NCBI GenBank assembly: GCA_024291935.2
Contig: CM044320.1
Span: 49,976,001 to 50,040,000, forward strand
Origin: Okapia johnstoni
Lineage: Eukaryota; Chordata; Mammalia; Artiodactyla; Giraffidae
Length of the DNA stretch: 64,000 nt
Direction of reading: 5' to 3'
The notes under the pieces were generated by a model. The model was not told where the DNA came from, did not search any database, and saw only the letters and a program-made list of their open reading frames with translations. A program made the position numbers and the translations under genes. The first letter of the stretch is position 1. Each line of letters starts with the position of its first letter. This document shows, piece after piece, positions 24,833 through 37,070 of the stretch.

Positions 24833-24985
24833 TTTTTTAAACTTTTAACCTTTTATTTTGTATTGGAGTATAGCTGATTAATAATATTGTAATAGTTTCA
24901 GGTGACCAGCACAGGGACTCAACCATTCATGTACCTGTATCTGTTCTCCCCCAAACTCACCTCTCATCCAGGTTGCCACATAACA
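24833..24985 (-). mobile_element. L1 3'-end fragment
   Basis: Reverse complement of an L1 3' end: T-rich left edge, ttggagtatagctgattaat, and ccacataacattg at the right. Confidence 0.7.
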
Positions 24986-25246
24986 TTGTAGACTTACAGA
25001 ATTTTGGACTTAAAAAGAATTTAAAGGCCACCAATGATGAAGTATAACATAACACAGAAATTCCTTTGTGGATATTCTGAATATTTTGCATATCTTTTGT
25101 CTCTTTGAAGAGCTCTAGAAATTAGGAACTTCCTTCTAATTAGTAGTTCTTAGAAAGATTATAGGACCTAGAGTCAGAGGACTTGTATTACAATCTGCCT
25201 TCAACTGTAGGATGACCTTGCAAATTGAGTAACATTGAGTTATACA

Positions 25247-25318
25247 CAGCTAACTTCTAAACTGTCTTTAGGGGGCAGCTAACTTCTAACAGCTAACTTC
25301 TAAACTGTCTTTAGGGGG
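25247..25318. repeat. Short local tandem duplication
   Basis: Two blocks, A (cagctaacttctaa, 14 bp) and B (actgtctttaggggg, 15 bp), occur in the order A-B-A-A-B. This is a tandem copy of a 43-bp unit with no mismatch, so it is recent. Confidence 0.9.
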
Positions 25319-25690
25319 CAGTACTAAACCACAAAATTTGTAAAATAAATTTTGCTATTTTTGCTAATGCTATTGGCAAATGTTAATATAAAATGAAACT
25401 AAAATAACAATGATGAGATTTGTGATGCAATTATATATACCTCTTATTAGTAGTAAAATTTTCTAGGTAGTCAAATGAAGTGTTAGTTTAAAACTCATTC
25501 CTTTAATGATTTATTTAATAAATAATTATTAAATTACATTATGCACAACACATGGTAAAAGATGCAAATGTGAATAAGACATATTTGCTTTCAGATAACT
25601 TACAATTAACTAAGATAAATAATTTGTGTGTGTCTGTGTTTGTGTGTATACAACTCTTTCAGGCTAAAGATTTTAATAAAAATAACATTA

Positions 25691-25951
25691 ATTGATTATT
25701 TTTTATGGGCTTCCACAGTAGGTAGCTCAGTGGTAAATAAAGAGTCTGCCTGCAATGCGAGAGACACGGAAGATGCGCCTTTGATCCCTGGGTCTAGAGG
25801 AGTCCCTGGAGGAGGAAATGGCACCCCCCTCCAGTATTCTTGCTGGGAAAATCCCATGGACAGAGAAGACTGGCAGGCTGCAGTCCATAGGGCCTCAGAG
25901 AGTCAGATATGACTAAGTGACAGCACTGCAGCACTATTGATTATTTTTTAT
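25691..25951 (+). mobile_element. Bov-tA SINE with 16-bp target duplication
   Basis: Body 25707-25935, plus strand, flanked by a perfect 16-bp duplication (attgattattttttat) at 25691-25706 and 25936-25951. The internal head carries a small insertion (acacggaagatgcgcc). Confidence 0.96.
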
Positions 25952-25964
25952 CTACCTGTCACTG

Positions 25965-26185
25965 ACAAGCAACTAATTTTATCCTCATATAACCCCTTCA
26001 AGTAGGAATTATTATTATGCCTACTTTGCAGATAAGGAAACTGAGGATTAGTAAGATTATGTGATTTGCTCAGTAACATAGCTTGCAAGTGGCAGAGCCA
26101 GGAATATATATTTATTTGTATATATTAAATATATATCTGTTTGACTTTAAAACTTTTGCTCTTTGCCACTATACCATTTGTCATT
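25965..26185 (-). mobile_element. MIR SINE
   Basis: Reverse complement of MIR: gataaggaaactgaggatta, then gcaagtggcagagccaggaa. Ancient mammalian SINE, moderately diverged. Confidence 0.85.
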
Positions 26186-26344
26186 TCAAAGTCTATGTGA
26201 AATAACAGAATACACAAACTGACAGAAAGAACTGAAGACTTTCAGAAGAAAGCAACATCCTTCCTGTTTGTGGTAAATCTGGAAAATTTTATGTAAGAGG
26301 TGAAATCTGAACTGTATTTTGAGGAATCAATAGTATTATAGGAG

Positions 26345-26830
26345 AATAATAGCTAAAAACAGTGATTAATATTTATTGAAACCTGACTGTGTGTCAGGTA
26401 CCATATATTCATTACCTTATTTTTCAGGAAAAATTTCTAAGGGAGGTTTATACTACTGTATTATTTTCTCACTGCGTAGATAAAGTAAGTGAGGCTGCCA
26501 GTGATCCTATACTCTGAAAATCACACTAATTAGTGGGCTAAAAAGAGAGTTAGAACTTGAATCCAGAACTAATTTTTTTTCCCCTGAATTCAACACTTTT
26601 TATTTTATTTTATTTTTATTTTTTAGTTAGTTTATTTATCTATTTTTTAACTTCACAATATTGTATTTGTTTTGCCATACATTGACATGAATCCACCATG
26701 GGTGTACATGTTTTCCCCTTCCAGAACCCCCCTCCCACCTCCCTCCCCATCCCATCCCTCCTGGTCAGAACTAATTTTAGAGTCTAAACTCTTAACCAAT
26801 ACAATAGTTGTATGAAGTAAGGTGGAGAGC
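26345..26830 (-). mobile_element. MIR SINE interrupted by an L1 end
   Basis: MIR in minus orientation (taatatttattgaaacctga, gtgtgtcaggtacc, ttagaacttgaatccagaac). It is split by the L1 insertion described next and resumes as cagaactaattttagagtct. Confidence 0.7.
26564..26778 (-). mobile_element. Bovid L1 3' end with target duplication
   Basis: A 5'-truncated L1 3' end of about 190 bp in minus orientation (T-rich left edge, ttttgccatacattgacatg, cctcccacctccctccccat), flanked by a perfect 13-bp duplication, cagaactaatttt, at 26564-26576 and 26766-26778. It sits inside the MIR. Confidence 0.95.
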
Positions 26831-26899
26831 ATGAACAAAAGCACAGAACAAATTAGGAAAGGATAAATAATTCCATTTGGTTATAGCCTCGGGTGAATA

Positions 26900-27045
26900 A
26901 AAGGGAGTAAGAAAGGGGCTGAAAAATAGTTTGACCATGAAACCTTGAAGCCATATTAAGGAATATGGAAATTATTTGCTCTACAATGGGAAGTAATTGA
27001 AGAGTTATGAGCTGGGAAGAGACATGAGCAGTTTTTCTTTGGGGA
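26900..27045 (+). mobile_element. Old LINE-type repeat fragment
   Basis: Same conserved wording as at 49555-49970 (aatgggaagtaattgaagag, gacatgagcag). Family not named with confidence. Confidence 0.4.
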
Positions 27046-27199
27046 TGAGAAAGAGAAGAAAAAAACTGATTATAAAATGTTGATCATTGTTAGCCAAGTA
27101 TATGATTTATACTGCCATATGTGTCAACCTTGATGGTCAAACCAATAATTGATCATGAGTTGGTGAAGGAGATGCCCATTTGATCATTCTAGTCATTTT

Positions 27200-27370
27200 T
27201 ATAGACAGCATTGATCAAACATATGGATTGGATGCCCTAGAGTTAGGCAGTGTGGATTAGGATCCTTTTTCTGTCACTTACCATCTCCATGACCTTGGGT
27301 TTTACTTGACTTCTTGTGGCTTAGTTTAGTATTTTCCTGAAAGTCTTGTGTGAATTAAAATAATGAATAA
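27200..27370 (+). mobile_element. MIR SINE
   Basis: MIR core in plus orientation: tgtcacttaccatctccatg, accttgggttttacttgact, gtgtgaattaaaataatgaa. Confidence 0.65.
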
Positions 27371-27719
27371 TAGAGGGCTCAGTAGGTTGTAGAACTGTAT
27401 TATTGTATTATAATTATAATTATAAAAGCACTGTAGCATTGTATTATATCTTACAGACAGTAACTTATTGAAGGACTATTGCAGTTCTTAATTTCTCAGT
27501 TATTGAAAATTGGTAAAGGGAAATGTAAGATATGAATGCAAAAACCAGTTGTATTGTGAAGTCTTATATGCTATTTTTTAAAGCAAAAACTTTTAGGGGG
27601 AGATGGGTGCTATTTACAATTCAGTATGTAAACTGTCTTTACTAACTTCAGTAATCATGATCTATCAATGTTATACTGAACACTACTCTCTGAATATTTC
27701 TAGATAAACTTATTGTCTT

Positions 27720-28025
27720 TGCTATTTTTTAAAAAATACTATCTGCTGAATATTCAGCAGGCTCTTTTAATGTGGAATTTTTCTTTCATTCTGGCAAAAT
27801 TTCTTGCATTGTTTCTTTGACAATTTCTTTTTACCTCTACTTGGAACTCTTAGTTTGATCCCTTAATTTTCTTAACTTTTAACTTCTTTTGTTCTGTCCT
27901 CTGGGAAATTTGCTCAGACTTATTTTCCAACTGTTCTATTGGATTTTATGTATTCTCTCTCTCTGAGGATACTGTTTGTAATTTTTCTCTGTATAGTTAG
28001 TTTGGCCTGTTAAAAGCTTCCTTCT
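27720..28025 (-). mobile_element. Possible old L1 fragment
   Basis: The wording (acaatttctttttacctcta, gatcccttaattttcttaac, ctctgggaaatttgctcaga) resembles the reverse complement of L1 sequence around ORF1. Diverged. No repeat recognised from 28026 to 28855. Confidence 0.4.
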
Positions 28026-28855
28026 AATATATGGCTATCATTATACTCTTGTTCATATTTAATTGAAAAATTAGGAACTGTTTATGTGGATGGAGTGTGT
28101 TGGGGAGGGGTTTCACAGTAGGCATTAAGGCATGGACCATTTTCCTAAGTACTTACAGATTGTTTTTCTTGAGCGGTCCAGAGGAGTATACTCTCATCTG
28201 CTACCTGGGAGATATGTACTTAGCTGCCATGTTCTCTAAGACAAATGTGGGAAGAAGGCACTGGGGCAGGTTGAACATCTGTATTTACTACATAGATATT
28301 CACTTAATTTCATTGTTTTTAAATAGGCATCCCTCAGTTCATTGTGCCTGGTTTCTTAGAATTCATAATCCCTTTGCTTCAACCTCACCAGAAAGTAAAT
28401 CTCCAACTTCTTGTCAGATGGTGAAGGTTTATTTTCTTGGCTGGGTGATGAATCTGGGGTCTAATTTCTAATACAGAGTTTCTATTCTGTTTTAGCTCCA
28501 CCAGCACCTACAAAATTTCTTGCATTATTACTTCACAGGTAGTCAGTCTCTCTCATTCTTAAGTCCTTTAGAGGTGTTGAATCATGAATAGATCTGCTTC
28601 TTATTCTTCCTCTTTGAAGACAGTTTGCTTTCTGTTTCCTCAAGTTTTCTATATGAAATTGATAAGTCATCTGTTTATCATTGTCTAAATGTTTTCTTGA
28701 TATTGCTCATCTGTTAACTTCCCTCCTGTTGTCCTTGTCCTTATGGTTTAGATCATTTTTGCAAAAGTTTTGCTGTCATTTAAGTGAGATTTGGAAAGTA
28801 GCAAAACTAAATATGTTTGCTTAGCATGAAGTCCTATTATTAACTTTAAAAGTAT

Positions 28856-29060
28856 TACCCCTCTTACAAGGGCTTCCCAGGAGACATAAGAGACAGGAGT
28901 TCAATCCCTGGGTGTAGAAGATCCCTTGGAGGAGGGCATAGCTCCCAACTCCAGTATTCTTGTCTGGAGAATCCCATGGACAGAGGAGCCTGGCGGGCTA
29001 CAGTCCAGAGGTTGCGAAGAGTTGAACATGATTGAAGTGACTTAGCACATACCCCTCTTA
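28856..29060 (+). mobile_element. Bov-tA SINE with deleted head
   Basis: Plus-strand SINE (28867-29049) flanked by a perfect 11-bp duplication, tacccctctta, at 28856-28866 and 29050-29060. About 25 bases of the tRNA-like head are missing after gggcttcccag. It lies only about 235 bp upstream of the candidate exon. Confidence 0.95.
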
Positions 29061-29294
29061 TGCATATAATATGAAATTTTATGAATTTCTTTTTTTTTCC
29101 CCAAAAATGAGTCTAATTTTTGATGACATTGTGAAAAAATGGACTTTTTTCCATTTTTTCTGTAACTGTGGCCAGAATTAAGCTAATTTCTTCTTGCTAA
29201 CATACACCATGAGAAATTTATGTAATTTAAATGATGTTAACATATCTAACTGACTTTGATATAATATATTGGTATGATATAAATTTAATTTCAG

Positions 29295-29438
29295 AGAACT
29301 TCATCTACAATAAATTTGTCACCAGGAGAAGTGGAAGAAGATGATGATGATGAAAACACTTGTGGGCCCTCAGGACTCTGGGAAGCACTAACTCCTTGTA
29401 ATGGATGTAGGAACCTTGGCTTCCCCATTCTTGCACAG
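29295..29438 (+). CDS. Candidate internal coding exon, unidentified protein
   Basis: I do not recognise the protein. The segment is 144 bp, 48 codons, phase 0 at both ends. It is preceded by tttaatttcag (acceptor) and followed by gtaata (donor). Only one frame is open: the other two hit stops within 20 codons, and the open frame has a TAA at 29286-29288, just upstream of the acceptor, so coding sequence stops at the exon edge. The peptide starts RTSSTINLSPGEVEEDDDD (acidic, a likely phosphorylatable serine/proline segment) and continues with a compact, tryptophan- and cysteine-containing part (GLWEALTPCNGCRNLGFPIL), which looks like conserved protein sequence. The region around it is free of repeats. 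A second acceptor AG two bases downstream (29296) would shift the frame into stops. The branch-point and pyrimidine tract are weak. It implies a large + strand gene with long introns. Confidence 0.75.
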
Positions 29439-30974
29439 GTAATAATGGTTTACTATCTTAAGATACAATAAAACATAAAAATGGTTGCCTAGGCTTTTAA
29501 GTAAATCTTTTTTATTACCCACTGAAAATCCAATTAGTATTTTAGTTATACTTTGAAATTTTTCTTCAGTTGAGGGTCAGTAAAATTTATATAACTAGCT
29601 ATACATGTATGCATAAGTCAACACATACTCTACATAATTATAATTTTATGTGATTTTATTTTGGTCATGATACTAACTCTAGAAAAATTGTGTTGTATAA
29701 GAGGTTTTAGTATTGATGAGTTTGAAATATTTCATTTTAAAGAATGCTATTTTGAAATTAAATCATAATTCATATTTAAATAATAATAAAATGATTTAAA
29801 AGAAAGCATATGAGAGCTCTTTAAAAACATAGTGATTTTTTTTTCTTAGCACAATGGAATATTGTAGAATAACGTGTGCCACTGACAATTATGCACTACA
29901 ATCCCCAAATGAGCATAGAACACTAAGACATTGATTATAATTTTAAAATCACTTCACTACTCATTAAGTCACTTTTAATTCTATTGTATCACCCTCAAGT
30001 TTTTCTTGTGTATTATGATGCACAAGCCCTTAGAGAAGCTTCAGAAATAAGTAAAACAAGCCAAACAGAATTAAGAAATTTGAAGCTACAATGAATTCAT
30101 CTACATGAAGATGAAAAAGCACAGAGTGCTTTACATGAATATGAAAAATAGTGTAATGGCAAAGGTGTGTTTATGTAACTACATAAAATATAAGTGGAAA
30201 AATAATCTAGGATAAGAAAGAATTCAATGTATCTCAAAAATATTATTTTCTGTTTTGCAACAAATATGAAGCAGTTGTGTTCAAGAAACCATTACATGTT
30301 TTTACATCTATGTCATAATTTAATCACAGCCACCCAAATTCCAATATTGACTTATTGCACTTAAAGAATCTCTTTATCTTAATATGAACTATTTATAGAA
30401 CTTTAAGACAATTTATACTAACCTTACAGAATTATTTTCAATATTTCCTGGCCTGTGAGATCCAAAAAGGTATACCATATATTGCTCAGTGTCTATGATT
30501 TAATGCCAACATTGTTCCTGGAATATTGTCAGAATTAAGTAGTATTTGATTAAATACTATTTGATTAAATAAATTAAGTGATTTGCTATAGGGTTTCATT
30601 TCTTCACTTGTTGATGTTTGGTAGAAATCAAACTGCAAATAGTGTAAACCAAATGCAAAACTGTAAAACAATTACCCTTCAATTAAAGATAAGTAAATCA
30701 CATATTTTACATATTTAAAAGGGTGTGTTTGTGTGTATGTTAGTCAAGGGTATAGAAGAAAGGAAATTAAGAAACAGGTTTTGATTTTATTAATATACTC
30801 TTATCTGCTTAACAATTTATCAATAATTGAATGCTTTTACCTATTTTTTGGCTCATAAAATTAATATCTTTCTATTTTTATTTTCAAAAATAGAATTTGT
30901 ATAAAATAGCAGAACTCTAAGCTATCGTAATTTATGACTGTATCTGGGTTCTCCATCACCTTATTAACATTTAC
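29439..30974. other. Repeat-poor region after the exon
   Basis: About 1.5 kb without any recognised interspersed repeat. Consistent with the intron following the exon. No second exon seen. Confidence 0.4.
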
Positions 30975-31335
30975 ATTTATTTATTTTTATTTATTTATTT
31001 TTGTTTATTTAATAAATTTATTTATTTTAGTTGGGGGCTAATTACTTTACAATATTGTGGTAGTTTTTGCCATACATTAACATGAATCAGCCATGGGTTT
31101 ACATGTGTTCCCCATCCTGAACCCCCCACCCACCTCCCTCCCCATCCCATCCCTCTGGGTCATCCCATTGCCCCAGCCCTGGGCATTTGACTCATGCATC
31201 GAACCTGGAATGGTGTTCTGTTTCACATATGATAATATACATGTTTCAATGCTATTCTCGCAGAACATCCCACCCTCACCTTCTCCCTCAGAGTCCATTA
31301 GACTGTTCTGTGCATCTGTGTCTCTTATTCTTACT
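30975..31335 (-). mobile_element. Bovid L1 3' end
   Basis: T-rich left edge (ttatttatttttatttattt), then ttttgccatacattaacatg, ccacccacctccctccccat and ctttctccctcagagtcc-like wording on the plus strand. It is the same element as at 26577-26765, but longer at its 5' end. Confidence 0.9.
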
Positions 31336-31526
31336 CTTTCAAGTTTAAAAAGTATTCTTATTGGGTTTTTAATTGTTACTGCTTTAAATCTATAAACTTA
31401 CTTGAGATGTAGTACCTTTTCAAAAAATGTATTTAATCTAACAAATCAAACATAGAATTCTTTTACCAAGTTTCTCTTCTAGTCTTCTTTTACTAATGTT
31501 CTTAATTTGTAATGGGTCCCCCCTTT

Positions 31527-31529
<3 letters not shown>

Positions 31530-31580
<51 letters not shown>
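31530..31580. repeat. (TG)n microsatellite
   Basis: About 25 uninterrupted TG units immediately next to the 3' end of a minus-strand Bov-tA SINE. Confidence 0.98.
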
Positions 31581-31582
<2 letters not shown>

Positions 31583-31786
31583 CTTAGTCACTTCAGTCAT
31601 GTCTGACTCTTCGTGACCCTATGGACTGTAGCCCTCCAGGCTCCTCTGTCCATGGGATACTACAGGCAAGAATATTAGAGTGGGTTACCATGCCCTCCTC
31701 CAGGAGACCTTCCTGACCCAGGGATCGACCAGCGTCTCTTACATCTCCTGCATTGGCAGGAGGTTTCTTTACTACTGGCAACAAAC
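31581..31786 (-). mobile_element. Bov-tA SINE, left arm of inverted pair
   Basis: Minus-strand copy whose 3' end abuts the (TG)n run. Its tRNA-like head ends near 31786, where a plus-strand copy begins. Confidence 0.93.
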
Positions 31787-31967
31787 CTGCCTGCCAATGC
31801 AGGAGACATAAGAGATTCCTGGGTGGGGAAGATGCCCTCAAGGGAGACATGGCAACCCACTCCAATATTCTTGCCTGGAGAATCCCATAGACAGAGGAGC
31901 CTGGAGGGCTAGAGTCAATAGGGTCACAAAGATTCAGACTCGACTAAAGTGACTTAGCACATATATA
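31787..31967 (+). mobile_element. Bov-tA SINE, right arm of inverted pair
   Basis: Plus-strand copy starting inside the tRNA-like head (cctgcctgccaatgcaggag) and ending in an acatatatatatac simple tail. With its left neighbour it forms a nearly 400-bp inverted repeat with almost no spacer. Confidence 0.93.
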
Positions 31968-32083
31968 TATACATATATAATTACAACATTTTTAATGTGA
32001 TGATGCAAACTATAAAAATACTTATTATATTTCACAATAAAATTAATTTGCAATGGTTGACACACTAGTATAGCTTAAAACAT

Positions 32084-32377
32084 TTGATATGATGCTGCTG
32101 CTAAGTTGCTTCAGTTGTGTCCGACTCTGTGCGACCCCAAAGACAACAGCCCACCAGACTCCACTGTCCCTGGATTCTTCTCGCTGTCCCTGGATTCTCC
32201 AGGCAAGAACACTGGAGTGGGTTGCCATTTCCTTCTCCGATGCGTGAAAGTGAAAAGTGAAAGTGAAGTCACTCAGTCGTGTCCGACTCTTCGCGACCTC
32301 ATGGACTGCAGCCTACCAGGCTCCTCCATGCATGGGATTTTCCAGGCAAGAGTACTGGAGTGGGTTGATATGATGCT
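32084..32377 (-). mobile_element. Bov-A2 SINE with target duplication
   Basis: Two BovA-type monomers joined by the gaaagtgaaaagtgaaagtg linker (near 32246), the Bov-A2 structure, in minus orientation (32097-32364). A perfect 13-bp duplication, ttgatatgatgct, lies at 32084-32096 and 32365-32377. Confidence 0.97.
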
Positions 32378-32393
32378 AGAAGCATCATATCAA
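32365..32393. repeat. Perfect 13-bp hairpin at the insertion site
   Basis: Arms ttgatatgatgct (32365-32377) and agcatcatatcaa (32381-32393) are exact reverse complements separated by aga. The left arm is also the target duplication of the Bov-A2 insertion. Confidence 0.97.
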
Positions 32394-34036
32394 ATATAAG
32401 TTTTTCCTATAACTTGCAACAGCTTTGAACTCAGGATTTTCTGGACATATGATTCTGTTATTGATGAAATTTTAAGGAAACTTTATTTAGAAGCCAGTTT
32501 TTTCAGATTTGAATTATTTTGGGGGCCATTAAAATCATTAAGCCATAAGCACTGTGCATATAGGGCCTCATGAAACGTCACTACCTTACAGTTTGGCACA
32601 GGAGCCTTTGCAATCAGTGGAATTAGTATAGTGCTTAGCAGATTCTTATATATTCGGGTTTTCTGGATTGGAATGAATATAATTTATTCTTCTTAGCTGG
32701 ATTTAGCAAACAGGTATCAAATATCTTGTATTCAAAGTAAAGTGCTAAACTTCAGAAACATGAGGATTATGGAAATACAAACTTAATTGGAAGCCAGATT
32801 ACCTTTACATTCTGATTCTGGGCTTTAAAACTTATCACTTTCAGATTCTTAGATTTTGTACTTGCAAAATTAGAACATTGCTTGATCTTTTGGATCTTAA
32901 TTTCCCAAATCATCTAATTTCTAGTTTTTGTCTAGATTTTGAATTGATCCTATATTCAAGTTTCATCTTTCATTGATATTTTGATCTTTCATTCAAGTTA
33001 TTATAAGGTATTTCTTCTCTTACTGTGACTAGATTGTTGAAGGTTTTATAAGAAGCAATTCCTTTCAAATTTATGAGAATTGGTAATTCTGAATAACAGG
33101 ATTAAAATTAAAATATATAGAATATATTGGGCACTTTAGTATAATTTCAAAGCAGTTAAATAAAATTTAAGCTGGGCAAAAAATTAGAGAAGAAATCAAG
33201 AATGAAGGGACTAGGAATATGAAGCCCTTTCTGGAAAGTACAATTAAACTCAAATTTGTTTTTCAACATTCTTGGCAATAATAATCACTACTATTTTGAA
33301 AATGGAAGTGAGAAGGGAGGAAGTAGAATTCAGAAGTGAGCAAGAACAAAGGTGGGGTTGGGGAAAGATCCCCTAGAGCATATAATCAACTATTAGATAA
33401 AGCCCAAGAATGAACATGGAAGTTACACTTTATAGCTCTCCCATTTGTGTTGTTGCAATAGTACTTGGGAACCATCTAAACAGGAGACAATACAATAAAG
33501 GTGCTAGGAATAAAATATAAAACTGTATCTTGTGTTTGCTCAAATGGCAAATCCAAATCTGAAATATTTGATTGACTGATATGCTCAAAAAAACCTACAG
33601 TGAGATCAGGTATTGTCTGGCCATAGGAAACCGAAGTCATAAAAGAAAATGTGGAGGAAGGAAAACTTTTGAATGAAGATGAAATAAGAACAGAGAAGAA
33701 TTTTGTTACTTGAGTTCAGTGAATGCAATGAATACATCTAAACAAATAAAGAGCAGTGCTATTTCATAGGAACTGTTATCCCATATACCTTGGGCTTTCT
33801 GTGCTGTAGGCATGTTGCTAAGTTTTGTTGCTTTTGCAGATGTTGGAATGACTTATGTGCATTTTGTTTTTTCTCTAATGAATTTCTCTTCTTTCAAGAC
33901 TCACCTAAAGACTCATCTGCTTTTTTGTCTAAACCTTCTCATCTGGAGTTAGGTACACTCTAACCCCAATTCCCTGGCTTCCATGGCATTTCACTTCTGC
34001 CTCTGCCTGTTATTTACATCCTTGTCTCTTTCTCTT
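32394..34036. other. Repeat-poor region
   Basis: About 1.6 kb without recognised repeat or exon. Confidence 0.35.
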
Positions 34037-34246
34037 GGGCTTCCCAGGTGACTCAGTGGAAAGAGTCTGCCTGTGCAGGAAACACAGGCAATGCGGGTTC
34101 TATCCCTGGGTTTGGAAGATTCCCTGGAGTAGGACATGGCAACCCACTCCAGGATTCTTGCCTGGGATATCCCATGGACAGAAGAGCCTGGTAGGCTATA
34201 GTCCAGAGGGTCACAAAGAGTCGGACACAACTGAACATGCACACAC
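34037..34246 (+). mobile_element. Bov-tA SINE
   Basis: Plus-strand copy with head gggcttcccaggtgactcag and a tail of cacacacac. Confidence 0.93.
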
Positions 34247-34599
34247 ACTGTTTACACAATGCCTACAGTGGTGCCAGATATTTTACATGTAAATATCTAT
34301 AGAAGGAAACAGGTAACATACTGAAGGTCATAGTTGGGTGTTATGTTGCTTTCTAGGCCTCATTTATGTTGTTCTGCCTCCTAACAGTTGCTTTTGTCCT
34401 TTGCTATTTATTTTGTAAGTTTTAGAAATTTCTTTGGCTGATAAATGTAGATCATAGAGAGATCAAAATTTTTGAGAGTAATCTTTAGCATTTTATTCTG
34501 TCACCTGTTCATTTAATCACAAATATCAAGTGAAGGGAAGGCTACAGATAGTTCAGAGCTTGATTATAAATTCCTATTTAGTTTCATTACTACACTTTC

Positions 34600-35595
34600 T
34601 TGTTAGTAGAGCATATGTTATTAGAGCAGAGAATATGTGTTGAGTTGTATTGTGGTGGATGATTTATTGCTTTCCTCCACAGTCTCAGATGAGCTACCTC
34701 TGCACCATGTGCAGCTTTGAGGGCTTTGAGGCTCTTGCCTAAAGAGTCAATCCTGATGAGTGGAGACCCTCTGTTCACCACCCTGCTTACTCATGTAGCC
34801 TTCACTCTGTAAGGTTGAGATGAGGAATCTGGATACTAAGCCTTTAACTGTTTTTGGAACAGGCTTACCAGTAGTCTCCACTCCTGCAATCCCCATACTC
34901 ATGCTGCCCCATGGGGAAAGGCCAACAGCTCTTACTGATGGGCTGGAAGTACCCTCTGAGAACAGGACTTGCAGTCCTTGCTAACAACAATGATAAGACA
35001 TGTTAAATTAACCATAATGACCATGCTGATTGGGCTTCCTCCTGGATCTCTGAAGGCTGCTCCTGCTGGGCTGTTGTTTCTCTTCTGAGTCTGCAGACAC
35101 GGTTACAGTCACATCCACAGCACTAGTGGTGGTGCCTGTTGTTATAATTGCTCCTTGTATCGGGCTTTGGAGGCTTTGTAATTGCAGAAGTATGTGAACT
35201 GTTGAAGGCAGTGTATGTGGGAGGCATGTTAAATTCATTCCTCCCCAGCATAATCATACTAAGTGGCTCTAAACTCATCAAAGTTTATGTAAAGGCTCTA
35301 AATGCTCACTTGATCTTGATTCCTTCCATAGAACAAGGTAGCATTTGCCTAGGGGAAGACAAGTAAAGAAAGTGATACCAGTAAAACTGCTTCCTTCTCT
35401 TTCTGTAGCTAAACAACAAGAGCTTATAGTAAGAATTTTGAGCTTTCAACTCTACTCTACCATTTGATGAAGAAGTTCTCCTACAGTATCTTTACAGTGA
35501 CCACTCCAGTTTTACTGGGACAGTTTGTGTCAGTGAGAATACTTATTAAAATACACTTTTGTTAGTATTTCTCCTGGTCAGGCGATACGTGCTTT
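34600..35595 (-). pseudogene. Possible 3' remainder of the FAM71/GARIN copy
   Basis: On the same strand as, and downstream of, the pseudogene at 36089-36796 lies a Thr/Ser/Val-rich low-complexity frame (35238 to 35008; for example TTGTTTSAVDVTVTVSADSE), then in other frames basic and Gln/Lys-rich pieces. FAM71/GARIN proteins have long low-complexity C-terminal regions, so this may be the decayed tail. I see no sure homology and the boundaries are guesses. Confidence 0.35.
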
Positions 35596-35844
35596 AGTAA
35601 TTTGATGTATGTGTGTGTGTGCTCAATCGTGTCCAACTCTTTGTGGCCCCGTGGACTGTAGCCCACCAGGCTCCTCTGGCCATGGAATTTTCCAGGCAAG
35701 AATACTGATGGGATATGGGGGGTTGTCATTTCCTATTCCAGGAGATCTTCCCAACCCAGGGATTGAACCTGTGTGTCTTGCATCTGCTGTATTGGCAGGT
35801 GGATTCTTTACCACTGTACCACCTGGGAAGCCCAGTATTTTGAT
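35596..35844 (-). mobile_element. Bov-tA SINE with target duplication
   Basis: Minus-strand copy flanked by agtaatttgat (35596-35606) and agtattttgat (35834-35844), an 11-bp duplication with one mismatch. Its 3' end carries a short TG-rich tail. It lies within the presumed span of the FAM71/GARIN relic. Confidence 0.93.
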
Positions 35845-36088
35845 AGGTGCTAACAAATTAGGCACATCTGTCACTGATTTATACAAAAACCAGTACATTG
35901 CAGTCTTGGGGAGACATACATCCTGCAACATGTCCGCCTACCTGGGTTGGAGTATATGTTCAAGAATAGATTGGGTGGTCAGGCTGCTGGCAATATGATA
36001 TTGGATATGAAATTAACGGTTGCTGACAGCTAATGAATCTCTGCAATACAGCCTTGGGGAACTCTTTGGAGAAGTACTAGGAACCTCC

Positions 36089-37070
<982 letters not shown>

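Noticed and set aside
25628..25912. Frames of 60-130 codons over Bov-tA SINEs as small proteins
   Set aside because: The same pseudo-peptides recur wherever a Bov-tA lies, in either direction, so they come from the SINE and not from genes.
28097..28471. A 124-codon plus frame upstream of the exon
   Set aside because: No domain recognised, no splice-site or promoter context, and composition like the surrounding non-coding DNA. I could not support it as an exon.
33360..33400. Possible SINE fragment (gggaaagatcccctagagc)
   Set aside because: Only about 15 matching bases, and neither the tRNA head nor the BovB tail is present.
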